Assembly (NCBI GenBank): GCA_936450465.1
Contig: OW388296.1
Span: forward strand, 29,265,443-29,329,442
Length of the DNA: 64,000 nt
Origin: Gibbula magus
Lineage: Eukaryota > Mollusca > Gastropoda > Trochida > Trochidae
Direction: 5' to 3'
Shown here: positions 10,961 to 21,492 of the stretch, one piece after another
Position numbering within the stretch: the first letter of the stretch is position 1
Layout of the letters: each line of letters starts with the position of its first letter
Position numbers and translations under genes: made by a program
The notes under the pieces: generated by a model
What the model was told of the DNA's origin: nothing
Databases searched by the model: none
The model's input: the letters and a program-made list of their open reading frames with translations, nothing else

Positions 10961-11390
10961 ATAAATAAATAGTGTAATGTAAATAGGACAAACTATTCCT
11001 AACCTGTAATGCTTTATAGGAAATATTTATTGACAATCCAGCTCTGCTTCTACAACTAAGAAGTAAAATGGCGAAAACTGTAACATTAAACGTTTCAGTA
11101 GTAGATGTTTACAGTGTATAGATTATAGTGAAGACACATATTGTTAAAACATTATTCATGTAGTTGGTGTATAAGGTGTACATAATTTTCTGAAATCATT
11201 TCGTTATGAATGTATAAACCGCTTTATTTTATCAATAGTTATCAAAAAGATATAGAACCATTATGATGGATACACGAGAGACACATGTTTGTAAAGATTA
11301 ACCATGAAACATTTTTGTTTTATTTTAAAAAAAATAAACCATTTGATGTCAATTCTAGAATCCCGAATAAAATCTTAGTCAAAGTCGACT
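10961..11390. other. AT-rich non-coding stretch
   Basis: No gene, RNA or clear repeat is seen. Confidence 0.4.
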
Positions 11391-11399
11391 GATCTCACT

Positions 11400-11910
11400 T
11401 TGTCATGATGCAACTACAATAAGACACTCATTACTTAGACAGACAATTCAATGTAGAACCGAAACTTATAGTAAATCATTTTTACCCGATGTTGTAAGGA
11501 AATGGAATGAACTTCCTACAAATATTAGAAACGCTGAAACCTTAAATATTTTTAAAAGTCAACTTGACCAAACGAATCATACTTTATTTTTTATATATAC
11601 CACGGACATCGGTTATGCCAGATTACCCATAGTCGTTTAAGATTACAATGCTCAGACCTGAATGCACACCGCTTCCATCGTTCTGTCCATCCTGATTCGG
11701 TTTGTTCTTGTGGTCATTTTTATGAAGATCCATGGCATTTCTTGTTTGTATGTAAAAACTACAGGGATATAACAAAAGGTTATGACATAAGGTGCATTCT
11801 TTTTGGTGCTGCACACATGTCGAAGGAAGAAAATTTAAAGATTATTGAGCCAGTCCACTCCTTCATAATTAATACGGGTAGATTTTCCAAAGTCATGAAA
11901 GTTAGATAAA
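11400..11910 (+). pseudogene. LINE 3' end: C-terminal domain of a reverse transcriptase polyprotein
   Basis: The plus frame reads SFLPDVVRKWNELPTNIRNA and FKSQLDQ. After a one-base shift near 11628 it reads HSRLRLQCSDLNAHRF, then a CSCGHFYEDPWHFLFVCKNY finger (CxC...H...C), and ends at TAA near 11909. The WNxLPxxIR, RLRxQCSxLN and CxCG...HFxxxC motifs are characteristic of the C-terminus of many animal LINEs. This family differs from the minus-strand LINE at 6915. Confidence 0.8.
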
Positions 11911-12273
11911 ATATGTAAATTTGGTTATTAAATAATTGAACTGTTACGTCATCGGTCACATGTCACAAAGCTGCGCTTGTTGGCCAATCCCATTCGTCTT
12001 GTAATTTATGGCGAAATAAATATGTTTAAACCAATACTGCACTTTCGGCAGCTGAACTGAAATATCAAGTAAAACTTTTCTCTTTATCTGTATGTAAACT
12101 CATTTTCAGTAATTGTTACATATATACATATACATAAATCAATATTTGATTAACTGGTAGTCCCATTTTTATCAGAAATGTGGTTCAACTCTATAAGCTA
12201 AGAACATATCTCGCCAATATTCTGATATCACTGTTGAAGCTCTCACTCATATGACCAATTAACCTCTCACAAG

Positions 12274-12457
12274 TTAAAGGGACTATTGCACGTTTTTTGC
12301 AAATTTAATTTTTCAAATTTCCCATTTATAATGATATTTTATGTCATTCATATTTACTTTAGAGGGTAAAGAAGGGTGTTGTGATATTAGTGACATTAGT
12401 TTATAAATACACTTCATCAACTTATTTGGGCGAAAAAACGTGCTACTGCCCCTTTAA
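12274..12457. mobile_element. TTAA-flanked MITE, copy 2 (internally deleted, 176 bp)
   Basis: The element is 12278-12453, with TTAA on both sides and the same ends as copy 1 (left end AGGGACTATTGCACG is diverged). The central half of the family consensus is missing. Confidence 0.85.
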
Positions 12458-12494
12458 ATCTCAAAACTACAAAAGGTTTGAAAGTAATAATGAT

Positions 12495-12760
12495 AGGGTT
12501 CGAATCCCGCCAGGTGCACGGCAACTTTGTCTGCAGTAAAGAATTGTTTTACATGCAGTAAGGTTTGGATGCAATGCTACACTGAATTTCACCGCAATAC
12601 CACCATTGGTTCGCTAGTTTCGGCCGATGCTCGCAGGTGTCACCGTAATGCATAGCCACGTGGCGTTGCAGGCTTTCTCCCTGCCATAATACTAGCAGCA
12701 GTGATATAAGTGAAATACACTTGAAAGCAGCGTTGAACCCAAACTCACCTCACCTCACTT
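12495..12760 (+). mobile_element. tRNA-derived SINE, 5'-truncated
   Basis: It starts inside the tRNA-like head at the B box (GGGTTCGAATCCCGCC). It continues with the body ACGGCAACTTTGTCTGCAGT, CAGTAAGGTTTGGATGCAAT and GCTTTCTCCCTGCCAT, and ends CTTGAAAGCAGCGTTGAACC followed by an ACTCACCTCACC tail. A fuller copy is at 16201. Confidence 0.8.
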
Positions 12761-13014
12761 CATTTTAACTAATTGAACATGAACTATAAAAGGACACCCT
12801 TTAGAGCCTGAGATTGCCTGCCAGACTTGTAACTGAAACATCTGTATTAATTCATTAAGGGAGATTTATTTGTTTTGCAAAGTAATCAATCACTGGTATT
12901 TAAAATAAACGTCACTGATATATATTTGGAATATCATTCGAAAAGCTATGTGTAAATATTTGTAATTATGGCCTACAGGAATTGCACCCGAAAACATCAT
13001 TTCTGCCAATACTC

Positions 13015-13450
13015 ATGAGGGTTCTATCGGGGTATTTTTTGTGGAAACGAAATTCAAGAGGATATTCCCATTTACACATATATGCTATTAATACATGATT
13101 AAAACATCGTCAAACTGAAATATATTAATGAAGTCAATACTTTGATGACTTTACATTTCACAACTTGATAAAGACAGGCGCACATTTGTTGAAAAATAAA
13201 AACAATGAGAATTGAAGCCATTCATTGGCGCTGCGAGTGGGGAAAACTTCGCTACGACCTAACAGCATAGTGTTTATTAGTTTTATGATACGTCATTTGT
13301 TACTATGTGAATGTAAAACAGTGTATATGTTTTATTATTACAAAAAAATAAAATTGGGTTAAATATAGCGTGTTTAGATTTCAAGAAATGTAAAAAATCC
13401 AAGATGGCGGATGCTGCCGATAAATCGGTGATAGAACTTTCCCTTTAAGG
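13015..13450. mobile_element. MITE with GTTCTATC ends, copy 1
   Basis: It begins GAGGGTTCTATCGGGG and ends CGGTGATAGAACTTTCCCTT, an imperfect inverted terminal repeat. A second copy with the same order of internal segments (ATTCATTGGCGCTGCGAG, TTTATTAGTTTTAT) is at 61021. No coding content. Confidence 0.75.
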
Positions 13451-13495
13451 GTACTGTTGAGTTTTAACAATAAAGACTGATAAGGGGCCCGTAAC

Positions 13496-13765
13496 TTAAA
13501 GGGGCAGTAGCATGCGTTTTCGCTCAAATAAGTTGATGAAATGTATTTGAAAAATAATTTCACCAATAGTAAAACATCCTTCTCTCTTCGGAAAATAAAG
13601 TTTAAAATGAGTGTACATGTTTCGGTATAGCCATTGGAAACGTTTTTGTAATACAAAATAATAAATTGTGTTCACAATAAAATGGCCGCCATGCATTTTT
13701 TGCTTTATACGCAACATAGTTTTTACCTCTACAGATAATTGGTTTGTGTAGTAAGATGTCTTACC
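13496..13765. mobile_element. TTAA MITE, copy 3 (one end missing)
   Basis: It starts after TTAA at 13496-13499 with AGGGGCAGTAGCATG and follows the family in the opposite orientation to copy 1. It stops at GTAAGATGTCTTACC, lacking the last 85 bp or so and the second TTAA. Confidence 0.8.
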
Positions 13766-14161
13766 AAGACTGCCAAGAAAATCGTTAACATAAATTCAGT
13801 ACACAATTCAGTAACTGCGTTGTAATGTTTTTGAGTATATTATCGCCCTTCCTGATAAATGGGAGGGGTCAAGAGTGAGTGAGTATGCCGAGGGAACCAT
13901 GTGACGAAAGCTGTGTTTAGGCAAAGATCGAGTCATATTGTATGTACATCCTATCTAAGTTATTAACTATTGATTATTGATGCACACGTAGTATACCCAT
14001 TTGTCACATAGACTCTGGTACTGTCTCGCTTAATATGGTCTTGGTTTCTGCTTGATAACAAAACTCACACCTTTAGCTACCATTGGCTGCTGCTAAGTAT
14101 GAAAGTCCAGCCTACACGTATAAGGAACTTTGTTGGTTGTTATATATGGAATGGGTGATAA

Positions 14162-14168
14162 TATAAAG
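14162..14168 (+). promoter_or_regulatory. TATA box of GPCR-1
   Basis: TATAAAG lies 43 bp before the ATG at 14211. GPCR-2 and GPCR-3 have a TATA motif at nearly the same distance, which supports a conserved core promoter. Confidence 0.6.
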
Positions 14169-14210
14169 AATCACAAATCCAACAGAGTGTTAATGCTGTC
14201 CGGGTAAAAG

Positions 14211-15599
14211 ATGGTTCTGTTACTGATGCACGTCGTTATGTTTCTGCCTCTTACTTTGACTATTGGACCCGAGAACATAAACACAACATTTCACTCAAGG
14301 GAGATAACTTCTAGCCCTGGAACTTCAGATCTTGGTTTAGATACTACCACAACTTTTGGAGGTAACTGTTCTCTAACTTTTACCGGGTCGAGGAATGAAT
14401 GTGTTGATGATAAAGAAGACATGGACTATGCAGAAGAAGAGGTCACAGATATTCCAGAAAGCTGTAATTCAACCTTCAACGAATCAGAGAAGATATGTTC
14501 TGATGAAGACAAAGGAAACGAAGAGGAAACACTGTACCAGATCATATCCCAAGAGCTAGCAGACAAGATCGACAACGCCTTGGCATGTGTCAACCTGGTC
14601 TTCTGCGGTATCGGACTCATTGCCAACAGTCTCAACATCGCTGTGTTCCTTGCTCAGGCTCAAAGTTCTACCAACTGCTATCTCATCGGTATTTCAATCC
14701 TTGGTTTATTCAGCTGCATAACGTCCTTTGCAGGGTATGCTTACAAGATATATCGCATAGCAGATGCTGCTTCCACAAACTACTACTTCTTTCTATATAA
14801 TTACTCATCCCTGGCTTTGTATATGACTCCAGTTAGTCAGCGTTCTCTTTACGTCCTTGTTCTACTCGTCTCCATCGAGAGGTTCCTGGCCGTCACCTTC
14901 CCACTCAAGGCCAAGGAGTTCGTCTTCTCTCGCTTTCCAAAGACAATCATCTGCATGTCGGTGCTGATCGTGGCATTGTTTCACATCTTCAGTCCTCTGA
15001 AGTATTCCATATTTCAAGCAGGGTTTTCTTCAAGCAATGAAACTGTATACAAGTTCGCGTTGTCCAAACTCTACCTAAACTACAGGGAGGTAATGGACGG
15101 AATGAGCCTCTCCAGCAAGATCATCTTTGTTTATTTCATGCTCGTCGGAGCATTGCTGGTCAACCTGATGGCAGTCTGGTCACTGAAGCAGAACTCTCGG
15201 AAGATGAGAAAGATGAGGACACATGCTGACTGCGCATCCAAACAAGAGCGAAGAACAACGGTAACAGTCATCACATCCAGCCTTGTGTTCCTGTTCTTGT
15301 CACTTCCCCTGAATTCTAACTCCATCTTGGCCTTGGCGAGGGAGGATCTTTTTGGTGTAGGACGACCGTTTCGCCAAATTTATCTTGTTTCTCTTGAGAG
15401 CACGACAGCGCTGTCTACTGCAAGTCTTTGTACGGACTTTATTACTTACATGGTGATGAGTACTGGATTCAGAACAACCTGCCTCCGCATTCTCCATATC
15501 AGTGAAAGAAGTGAAGCTAGCAATGTGAACAACAGGCATGACGTCATCAACAGATCTGACGTCATCAACAGAAGAGACGCCTACACGATTCCAATCTAG
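14211..15599 (+). CDS. GPCR-1: orphan rhodopsin-like (class A) receptor, intronless
   Basis: The 462-residue protein has a hydrophobic signal peptide (1-18), an acidic Ser/Thr-rich N-terminus with several N-x-S/T sites (20-120), and seven membrane segments near 124-147, 154-178, 203-227, 243-262, 302-324, 350-372 and 391-416. TM1 has the Asn of GLIANSLN. TM3 ends SIERFLAVTFPLKAKEF, so the DRY motif is ERF (223-225). TM2 lacks the usual Asp, and the NPxxY of TM7 is replaced by TDFITYM. The C-tail repeats DVINR, coded by two TGACGTCATCAACAG units. It looks like mollusc orphan receptors related to peptide (FMRFamide-like) receptors; the ligand is unknown. AATAAA lies at 15890. It shares strong identity with GPCR-2 and GPCR-3 around TM3-TM4 (QRSLY...SIERF...PKTIIC), so the three form one local family. 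Confidence 0.9.
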   Translation: MVLLLMHVVMFLPLTLTIGPENINTTFHSREITSSPGTSDLGLDTTTTFGGNCSLTFTGSRNECVDDKEDMDYAEEEVTDIPESCNSTFNESEKICSDEDKGNEEETLYQIISQELADKIDNALACVNLVFCGIGLIANSLNIAVFLAQAQSSTNCYLIGISILGLFSCITSFAGYAYKIYRIADAASTNYYFFLYNYSSLALYMTPVSQRSLYVLVLLVSIERFLAVTFPLKAKEFVFSRFPKTIICMSVLIVALFHIFSPLKYSIFQAGFSSSNETVYKFALSKLYLNYREVMDGMSLSSKIIFVYFMLVGALLVNLMAVWSLKQNSRKMRKMRTHADCASKQERRTTVTVITSSLVFLFLSLPLNSNSILALAREDLFGVGRPFRQIYLVSLESTTALSTASLCTDFITYMVMSTGFRTTCLRILHISERSEASNVNNRHDVINRSDVINRRDAYTIPI

Positions 15600-15889
15600 A
15601 TGACAAAGGTACCACTCATGGACATGAGGAATATCATGCAAGAAGAACGACACAGTGACACCAAAACACCAAAACACCAAAATATTTGGTTTGACATTTG
15701 GTCTGAAAACATATCTGATTTCAAAAAAGGAAGAAAGGTAATACACTTTATATTTTAAATGTGAAAATAGTTTTGATTGTGATTTTTACAAACCTTTTTA
15801 AATTATGATTCTCATCTTCATTAATAAGACTGAACAAAATCTAGAATATATTTTGTTACATATTCAAATATTAACGAAATATGTAGACA

Positions 15890-15895
15890 AATAAA
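15890..15895 (+). terminator. Polyadenylation signal for GPCR-1
   Basis: AATAAA in the context GACAAATAAAATATC, 291 nt past the stop. It is the first canonical hexamer I find downstream. Confidence 0.5.
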
Positions 15896-16200
15896 ATATC
15901 TTCGATAGCTTTCGATCCCAATTCTCTCATCGTGGAGGTTAATTAGTCAAGACATAGCTTCCCACGTTTCCCGTTTAATCAAACCTTTTCTTGTTCGATC
16001 GTTAACGTATCTCACAATCAAAATAAGCCGCGTGACCAGCAACGTTGTTATAAACTACATGTATGCATTCTGTCTATTTCTCTTACCATCGGGCAGCATA
16101 TAAAGTGTACTGCGCATAAACAAAATTCCGTCCAAAGTCAGTCTCCATCTTTTTTTTGATTAGATAGAAATGATGAGGCAATCTATGTTGTTTAATCATT

Positions 16201-16496
16201 TAGCGCAGTGGTTAGCGCGTTAGGCTTCGGATCAAGAGGTCCGTGGTTCGAATCCCGCCAGGCCTAGGGGCACGGCAACTTTGTCTACAGTAGAGAACTG
16301 TTCTACACGCAGTAAGGTTTGGGTGCAATGCTACACTGAATTTCAGCGTAGTACCAACCATGGTTCGCTAGTTCCAGCGGATGCTCGCAGGTTTCACCAC
16401 AAAGCATAGCCACATGGTGATGCGGGCTTTCTCCCTGCCATACTACAAGCAGCCGCGATATAAGTGAAATACTCTTGAAAGCGGCGTTAAACACTC
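16201..16496 (+). mobile_element. tRNA-derived SINE, near full length
   Basis: The head has an A-box-like TAGCGCAGTGGTTAGCGCG and the B box GTGGTTCGAATCCCGCC, about 50 bp apart as in a tRNA. The body matches the copies at 12495 and 17133 and ends CTTGAAAGCGGCGTTAAACAC. It may still have an internal RNA polymerase III promoter. Confidence 0.88.
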
Positions 16497-16506
16497 ATAA
16501 GGGCTC

Positions 16507-17095
16507 ATAAAGGGGAGATAACCTTTAACGTGAAGCAGTTCAAACCTCACTATCTAAATATAATCTTACGTTATCATCTACTTAACGTCAACATTATCCT
16601 TTGATTTGTACAATTACAAAAACAGTCCCTATTTTCTCTCGACGATTTTTTATAAGGCGTGTTTCTCAGAAACATAACAAAGTAGTGTTTCAAAAGTGGA
16701 CGATGAAGTTTAGTCGGCTTCTGTGTTTTAGTCGTATTTATTATTCGTAGGCTAAACTATCTTGTATTTATTTACCAAATGTGTGTTACAATAGTTGGCT
16801 GTTTAATCTTGTACTGGTAAAACTACTCCCCTGGTGATATCAACAAATGTTAGCTATCTCCAAAAGTATTTACCAATAGTTACATGTTTAACTTCGGAGT
16901 TTGGTTTAACGAATTCTTTGTTATATCAGTACCAGTTAGTTACCAAGTGTTTCTGTTAAATTAGTTGGATATTTAATTTTGGTGCTTGGTTTAATGAATT
17001 CTTTGTTATATCAGTACCTGTTAGTTACAAAGTGTTTGTGTTAAACAAGTTGGGTGTTAATTTTTTATTCAGTTACCGTGGTGTTCGTCAAGCAG
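16507..17095. repeat. Local duplication, copy 1: flank plus 85-bp tandem units
   Basis: The segment beginning AAAGGGGAGATAACCTTTAA recurs at 17269. Its end consists of units of roughly 85 bp with GGTTTAACGAATTCTTTGTT and ATATCAGTACCTGTTAGTTA. Confidence 0.85.
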
Positions 17096-17132
17096 AACAT
17101 CTTTCCCGTCTCTTATTCCTGAGGGGGGCGGG

Positions 17133-17268
17133 ATAACGCAGTGGTTAGCGCGTTCGGCTTCGGATCAAGAGGTCCGTAGTTCGAATCCCGCCAGGGGCAC
17201 GGCAATTTTGTCTGCAGTAGAGAACTGTTCTACACGCAGTAAGGTTTGGGTGCAATGCTACAATGAAA
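17133..17268 (+). mobile_element. SINE, 3'-truncated copy
   Basis: It has the same tRNA-like head (CGCAGTGGTTAGCGCGTTCG, B box GTAGTTCGAATCCCGCC) and the start of the body, broken at GCAATGCTACAATGAA where the duplicated flank begins. It was probably truncated during the duplication that made 17269-18175. Confidence 0.85.
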
Positions 17269-18175
17269 TAAAGGGGAGATAACCTTTAACGTGAAGCAGT
17301 TCAAACCTCACTATCTAAATATAATATTACGTGATCATCCACTAAACGTCTACATTACCCTTGATTGGAACAATTACAAAAACAGTCTCTATTTTCTTTC
17401 GGCGATTCAAGATAATGTATCAAAAGTGGACGATTTAGGTTAGACGGCTTCTGTGTTTTAGCCGTATGTATCATTCGTAGGCTAAACTATATCTTGCATT
17501 TATTTGGGCAACGTTTCATTGGGGCACTAGTTTATTTACCAAATGTGTGTTACAGTAGTTGGCTGTTTAATCTTAACTTATTAACTGGTAAAACTACTCC
17601 CCTGGTGATATCAACAAATGTTAGCGATCTCCAAAAGTATTTACCAATAGTTACATGTTTAACTTCGGAGTTTGGTTTAACGAATTCTTTGTTATGCCAG
17701 TATTTTAGTTACCGAGTGTTTGTGTTCAATTAGTTGGATGTTTAATTTTGGAGTTTGGTTTAACGAATTCTTTGTTATATCAGTACCTGTTAGTAAGTGT
17801 TTGTGTTAAACAAGTTCGATGTTTAACTTTGGAGTTTGGTTTAACACATTCTTTGTTATATCAGTACATGTTAGTAAGTGTTTGTGTTAAACAAGTTCGA
17901 TGTTTAACTTTGGAGTTTGGTTTAACACATTCTTTGTTATATCAGTACCTAATAGTTACAAAGTGTTTGTGTTAAAAATGTTGGATATTTAATTTTTGGA
18001 GTTTGATATAACGAATTCATTGTTATGTCAGTACCTGTTATATAATTAGTTACCAAGTGTTTGTGTTCAATTAGTTGGATACTCAATTTTGGAGGTTGGT
18101 ATAACGAATTCTTTGTTATATCAGTACCTGTTAGTTACCAAGTGTTTGTGTTATACAAGTTGGGTGTTACATGTT
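17269..18175. repeat. Local duplication, copy 2, with expanded 85-90-bp tandem units
   Basis: It repeats the 16507 segment and then carries about six or seven units containing GAGTTTGGTTTAACGAATTC and TAGTAAGTGTTTGTGTTAAA. Short reading frames here repeat EFGLTNSLLYQY and are repeat artefacts. Confidence 0.85.
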
Positions 18176-19591
18176 GTAGAGAAATATCTAGCTGTTGTCT
18201 CTTGGTATCAGTAACAGAAAGAAACAGAGAGTGTATCACGTATTACCATAGCAGTAGGTATTGTTGCAGGGAGAAAAACTGCAACCCACTGTTAAACAGC
18301 TAGCATCGGCGTCAATTACTGTAATCATAGACTGTTCACCATTGGTTATCCTTCAACGACGGAGACTGCCGCAGTCTCCAGATTCAATTGCCATACACGC
18401 CTTTCTAATCATGATTATATCATGGTAAGCAAGTCTATATTTTAAAGTTAGATTAATGATGCTCTATTTCAGTCTCCTATTCAATATTTGATAAAACATC
18501 CCGAAATTATTAGATACAAAACTATTGTAAAGCTCTCACAAAACTTGAAACTCGTTGTTGTATATAACATGTCAGATTGTGTAAATGGTCGTTTTTATTC
18601 TTGAATAAAGTCTGTCTAAAATGAAGTATGTCTTTGTTCTTAATTTAGGAATTCACTTCAAATTTACGAAGTTCATGGAGGTATAATCTTACATTTTGGA
18701 GTCAATACTTATAAATCAATATACTCGTACCTGATGTTTTGAAAAGGTTTCATTACTACAAATATATAAATTTTCAACAATTAGAGCTGTACTATTTACG
18801 CGTATGAAGAAACCAAATGTTAGCCCCGCCTACAACGTGTTCATCAGCCAATGAAAATGCACAATGCAACTAGCCATGAACATGACGTCATGGGGGCGTG
18901 GCTAAATGTGATGTGACGTCACGAAATTAAGTTTATGCAGGTATGAACTGAATATCTGTGACAGTGTTCAGCGAATCAGATCCAAGCAAAGCAATTGCTA
19001 TTTATTATCAGGTATTACATAACAGCAATGATATGACATCGTAATATCGAAATAACACCGATACCCCGTCATTTGTTCTTACTAAGTGTTCACGTGCTGC
19101 ATTTGCAAACACAATTCACGTCCCAAATATTATAATATTGTAAAATGAAGACTTGTTCCTATATTAAGAAGAAGTTTTACGAAAGTGTTGTTTTTTACAA
19201 GAGTTTTATTTTGATAGGGCGGTAGTTCGTGTTACATTTAAGAAATAGAAGTCAAGTTGGCGTGCTTTATCGTAGAAGAAAACATAACAGGGAGCATAAA
19301 ACACGAATTTGTATAAACTATTTTGGAAATATACCTCCCGTCATAGAACACATTTTGAAAATATGACGTCATTTGCACGCTGTCGGTCCCACTGTGTTTT
19401 ACTGCCGTGGGTATCTTTTATTTAGGAGTAGAACTGGGGTTACATGTTCGGACCCGTGTCAGTTATATTCGGACGGTGACGTTATTGCCACAAACCATGT
19501 TAATTCCGTTTAAGCTGAATGATTTTCATGGATACAATTTTCATCCTATCCTATTCACATTTATCAAGTTTGTTTGCAATCATCTTAATTT
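18176..19591. other. Non-coding stretch with one CRE/GC-box cluster
   Basis: No gene is seen. At 18820-18925 lie CCCCGCC, CCAAT, TGACGTCAT, GGGGGCGTGG and a second TGACGTCA. This could be a promoter without an obvious transcript, or a small inverted-repeat element (TAGCCCCGCC facing GGGCGTGGCTA). Confidence 0.4.
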
Positions 19592-19744
19592 CCAAACTTG
19601 ATTGAAGGGAAATCCCCCGATCAAGGAACAAGGTCATGCGATATCGTGATGGAAGGTCGTATCGAAATCGCACTGTCGCGGACGATGTTGTACGTTTGTC
19701 GATTTCGTGTGACCATTTCGCGATTTCGTTGTGACGGTTTACGT

Positions 19745-20042
19745 GCTTTCACACCAACTTTCAGCAACCAAGGCGTGTGATTTATCTCGTGATTTTCACA
19801 CCAACTTTCAGCAACCAAGGCGTGTGATTTATCTCGTGATTTTCACACCAACTTTCAGCAACCAAGGCGTGTGATTTACCTCGTGATTTTCACACCAACT
19901 TTCAGCAACCAAGGCGTGTGATTTATCTCGCGATTTTCACACCAACTTTCAGCAACCAAGGCGTGTGATTTACCTCATGATTTTCACACCAACTTTCAGC
20001 AACCAAGGCGTGTGATTTACCTCGTGATTTTCACACCAAGTT
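19745..20042. repeat. 46-bp tandem array, copy A (about 6 units)
   Basis: The unit is TTTTCACACCAACTTTCAGC followed by AACCAAGGCGTGTGATTTAT plus CTCGTGA. Copy B (26800) has about ten units, so the array changed length after the segmental duplication. Confidence 0.9.
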
Positions 20043-20129
20043 TGAAGGTATTTCATCTCTGTAGTCTGCATCGATATTCGCATTACATTCCCAACGCAAA
20101 GGCTCCCATTCCACCGAACTGCGAGCGAT

Positions 20130-20345
20130 TTGCGACAGATACATATAGTCTGCAAAGCTTTCGTGGATACCCACATGGACGAGGTATTCAAAACACCTAC
20201 TACAGAAGATTGGAAGCAAATAGCCAAACAGTTCGAAGACCGATGGCAAGTACCTCATGTCAAACATACACGTGCTCTCGAAAATACATCAAAATATCTG
20301 CACTTGGAAGAGAAGCCAAGTCAAGGACAGATCAGCCTAGAATAG
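20130..20345 (+). pseudogene. PIF/Harbinger-type transposase fragment, copy A
   Basis: The frame reads VCKAFVDTHMDEV, then TPTTEDWKQIAKQFEDRWQV and PH. The (F/T)PTTxxWKxIAxxFExRWxxPH motif is diagnostic of the region just before the first catalytic Asp of Harbinger nucleases. Here it runs into an unrelated tail (VKHTRALENTSKYLHLEE...) and stops, without the GALDGKH motif. It is a relic, duplicated with the segment. Confidence 0.7.
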
Positions 20346-20601
20346 ATCTGCAATATAGTATATAGATACATAGCATAAACAAGGAAAATGTGATGATGCC
20401 AATGCATGACATTGTATAAAGGTGACACAATTATATATTCTTTTGGTACATTTATTTCATCTAAATATTGATACAGCAATCAGGCTGCTTCACAAAAGAT
20501 ACAAATACCTTACTCAACTCAGCAAGTTCAGCAGACATTGATACTGCGCTAAGAAGAGTTCCATGCTGCAGTATCACAGTGGCAGAAACATGGAGCCTAT
20601 A

Positions 20602-21006
20602 CCGTATTTCCTCCAATAGACGCCCCGGCGTCTATATTTTCAGACCCCCTTTCAGATCCGGCGCCTATTCGAGACCCGGCTTCTATTCGATACCGGCGTC
20701 TATTAATTCTTTGGCAATATAAATCATCCAAATAACAAACTTCAACAAATATAAATATTTCTTGAATAAAAAATTTGGTGAATATTTTTCATTTTTGAAC
20801 CGGAACAGTAGAAGCATATACGTGAAGATAAATAATATACATTATATTTTTAAAATATTGCTGATCTTATCACTCGGTGTCTATTTTAGACCCTGCGACT
20901 ATTTTAGACCCTGCGACTATTCGAGACCCGGCGTCTATTTTTTTAAAAACGGTCATACCGCCAGTGTTAATTTGAAACCCGGCGTTTATTGGAGGAAATA
21001 CGGTTC
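20602..21006. mobile_element. MITE with ACCGTATTTCCTC ends, copy A
   Basis: Left end ACCGTATTTCCTCCAATAGACGCC and right end GGCGTTTATTGGAGGAAATACGGT are inverted repeats of 24 bp with one mismatch. Inside are several TATTCGAGACCCGGCGTCTA-type repeats. Copy B is at 27831. Confidence 0.85.
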
Positions 21007-21318
21007 TACTTCATGTTACACAACCATTCACAATGTAAAATTGTATTGTCGATACCCTCGGTTGACTGTGCCTGGAAGCTGTCAAATACTTGTTTCCACT
21101 GTTGATATATATGTGACCAGTGCAGTATCATATTATTTAAGTTGTAGTTTTACTCTCAAGATTGTCCGATGTCCTCCTCTTTGTATAACAGCGGTACAAA
21201 ACGTACAAATACACAGAGAAGAGAACATAAGACCTGAATTGGTTACCATGGAAACGTGAATCATAACCAATGGAAATTAAGGATTTTAAATTAATGTAAG
21301 CAAATACTTCCAATTATT

Positions 21319-21324
21319 TTTATT
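21319..21324 (-). terminator. Polyadenylation signal of GPCR-2
   Basis: AATAAA on the minus strand, about 170 nt past the stop. In copy B the equivalent site reads TATAAA. Confidence 0.45.
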
Positions 21325-21492
21325 ATACATCTTATGCTGGAATTCATACTTCATATTCTCATGGCCACTTTAGAGAACTGAATTTATGTGTCTTCAAAAT
21401 CTAATTGAACAAATACAATGTGAGTTACAGAGAGACACCTTTGTGTCCACGTTCTCATTCTCTGTCTATTGAAATACACGTAAGTATGAGAA

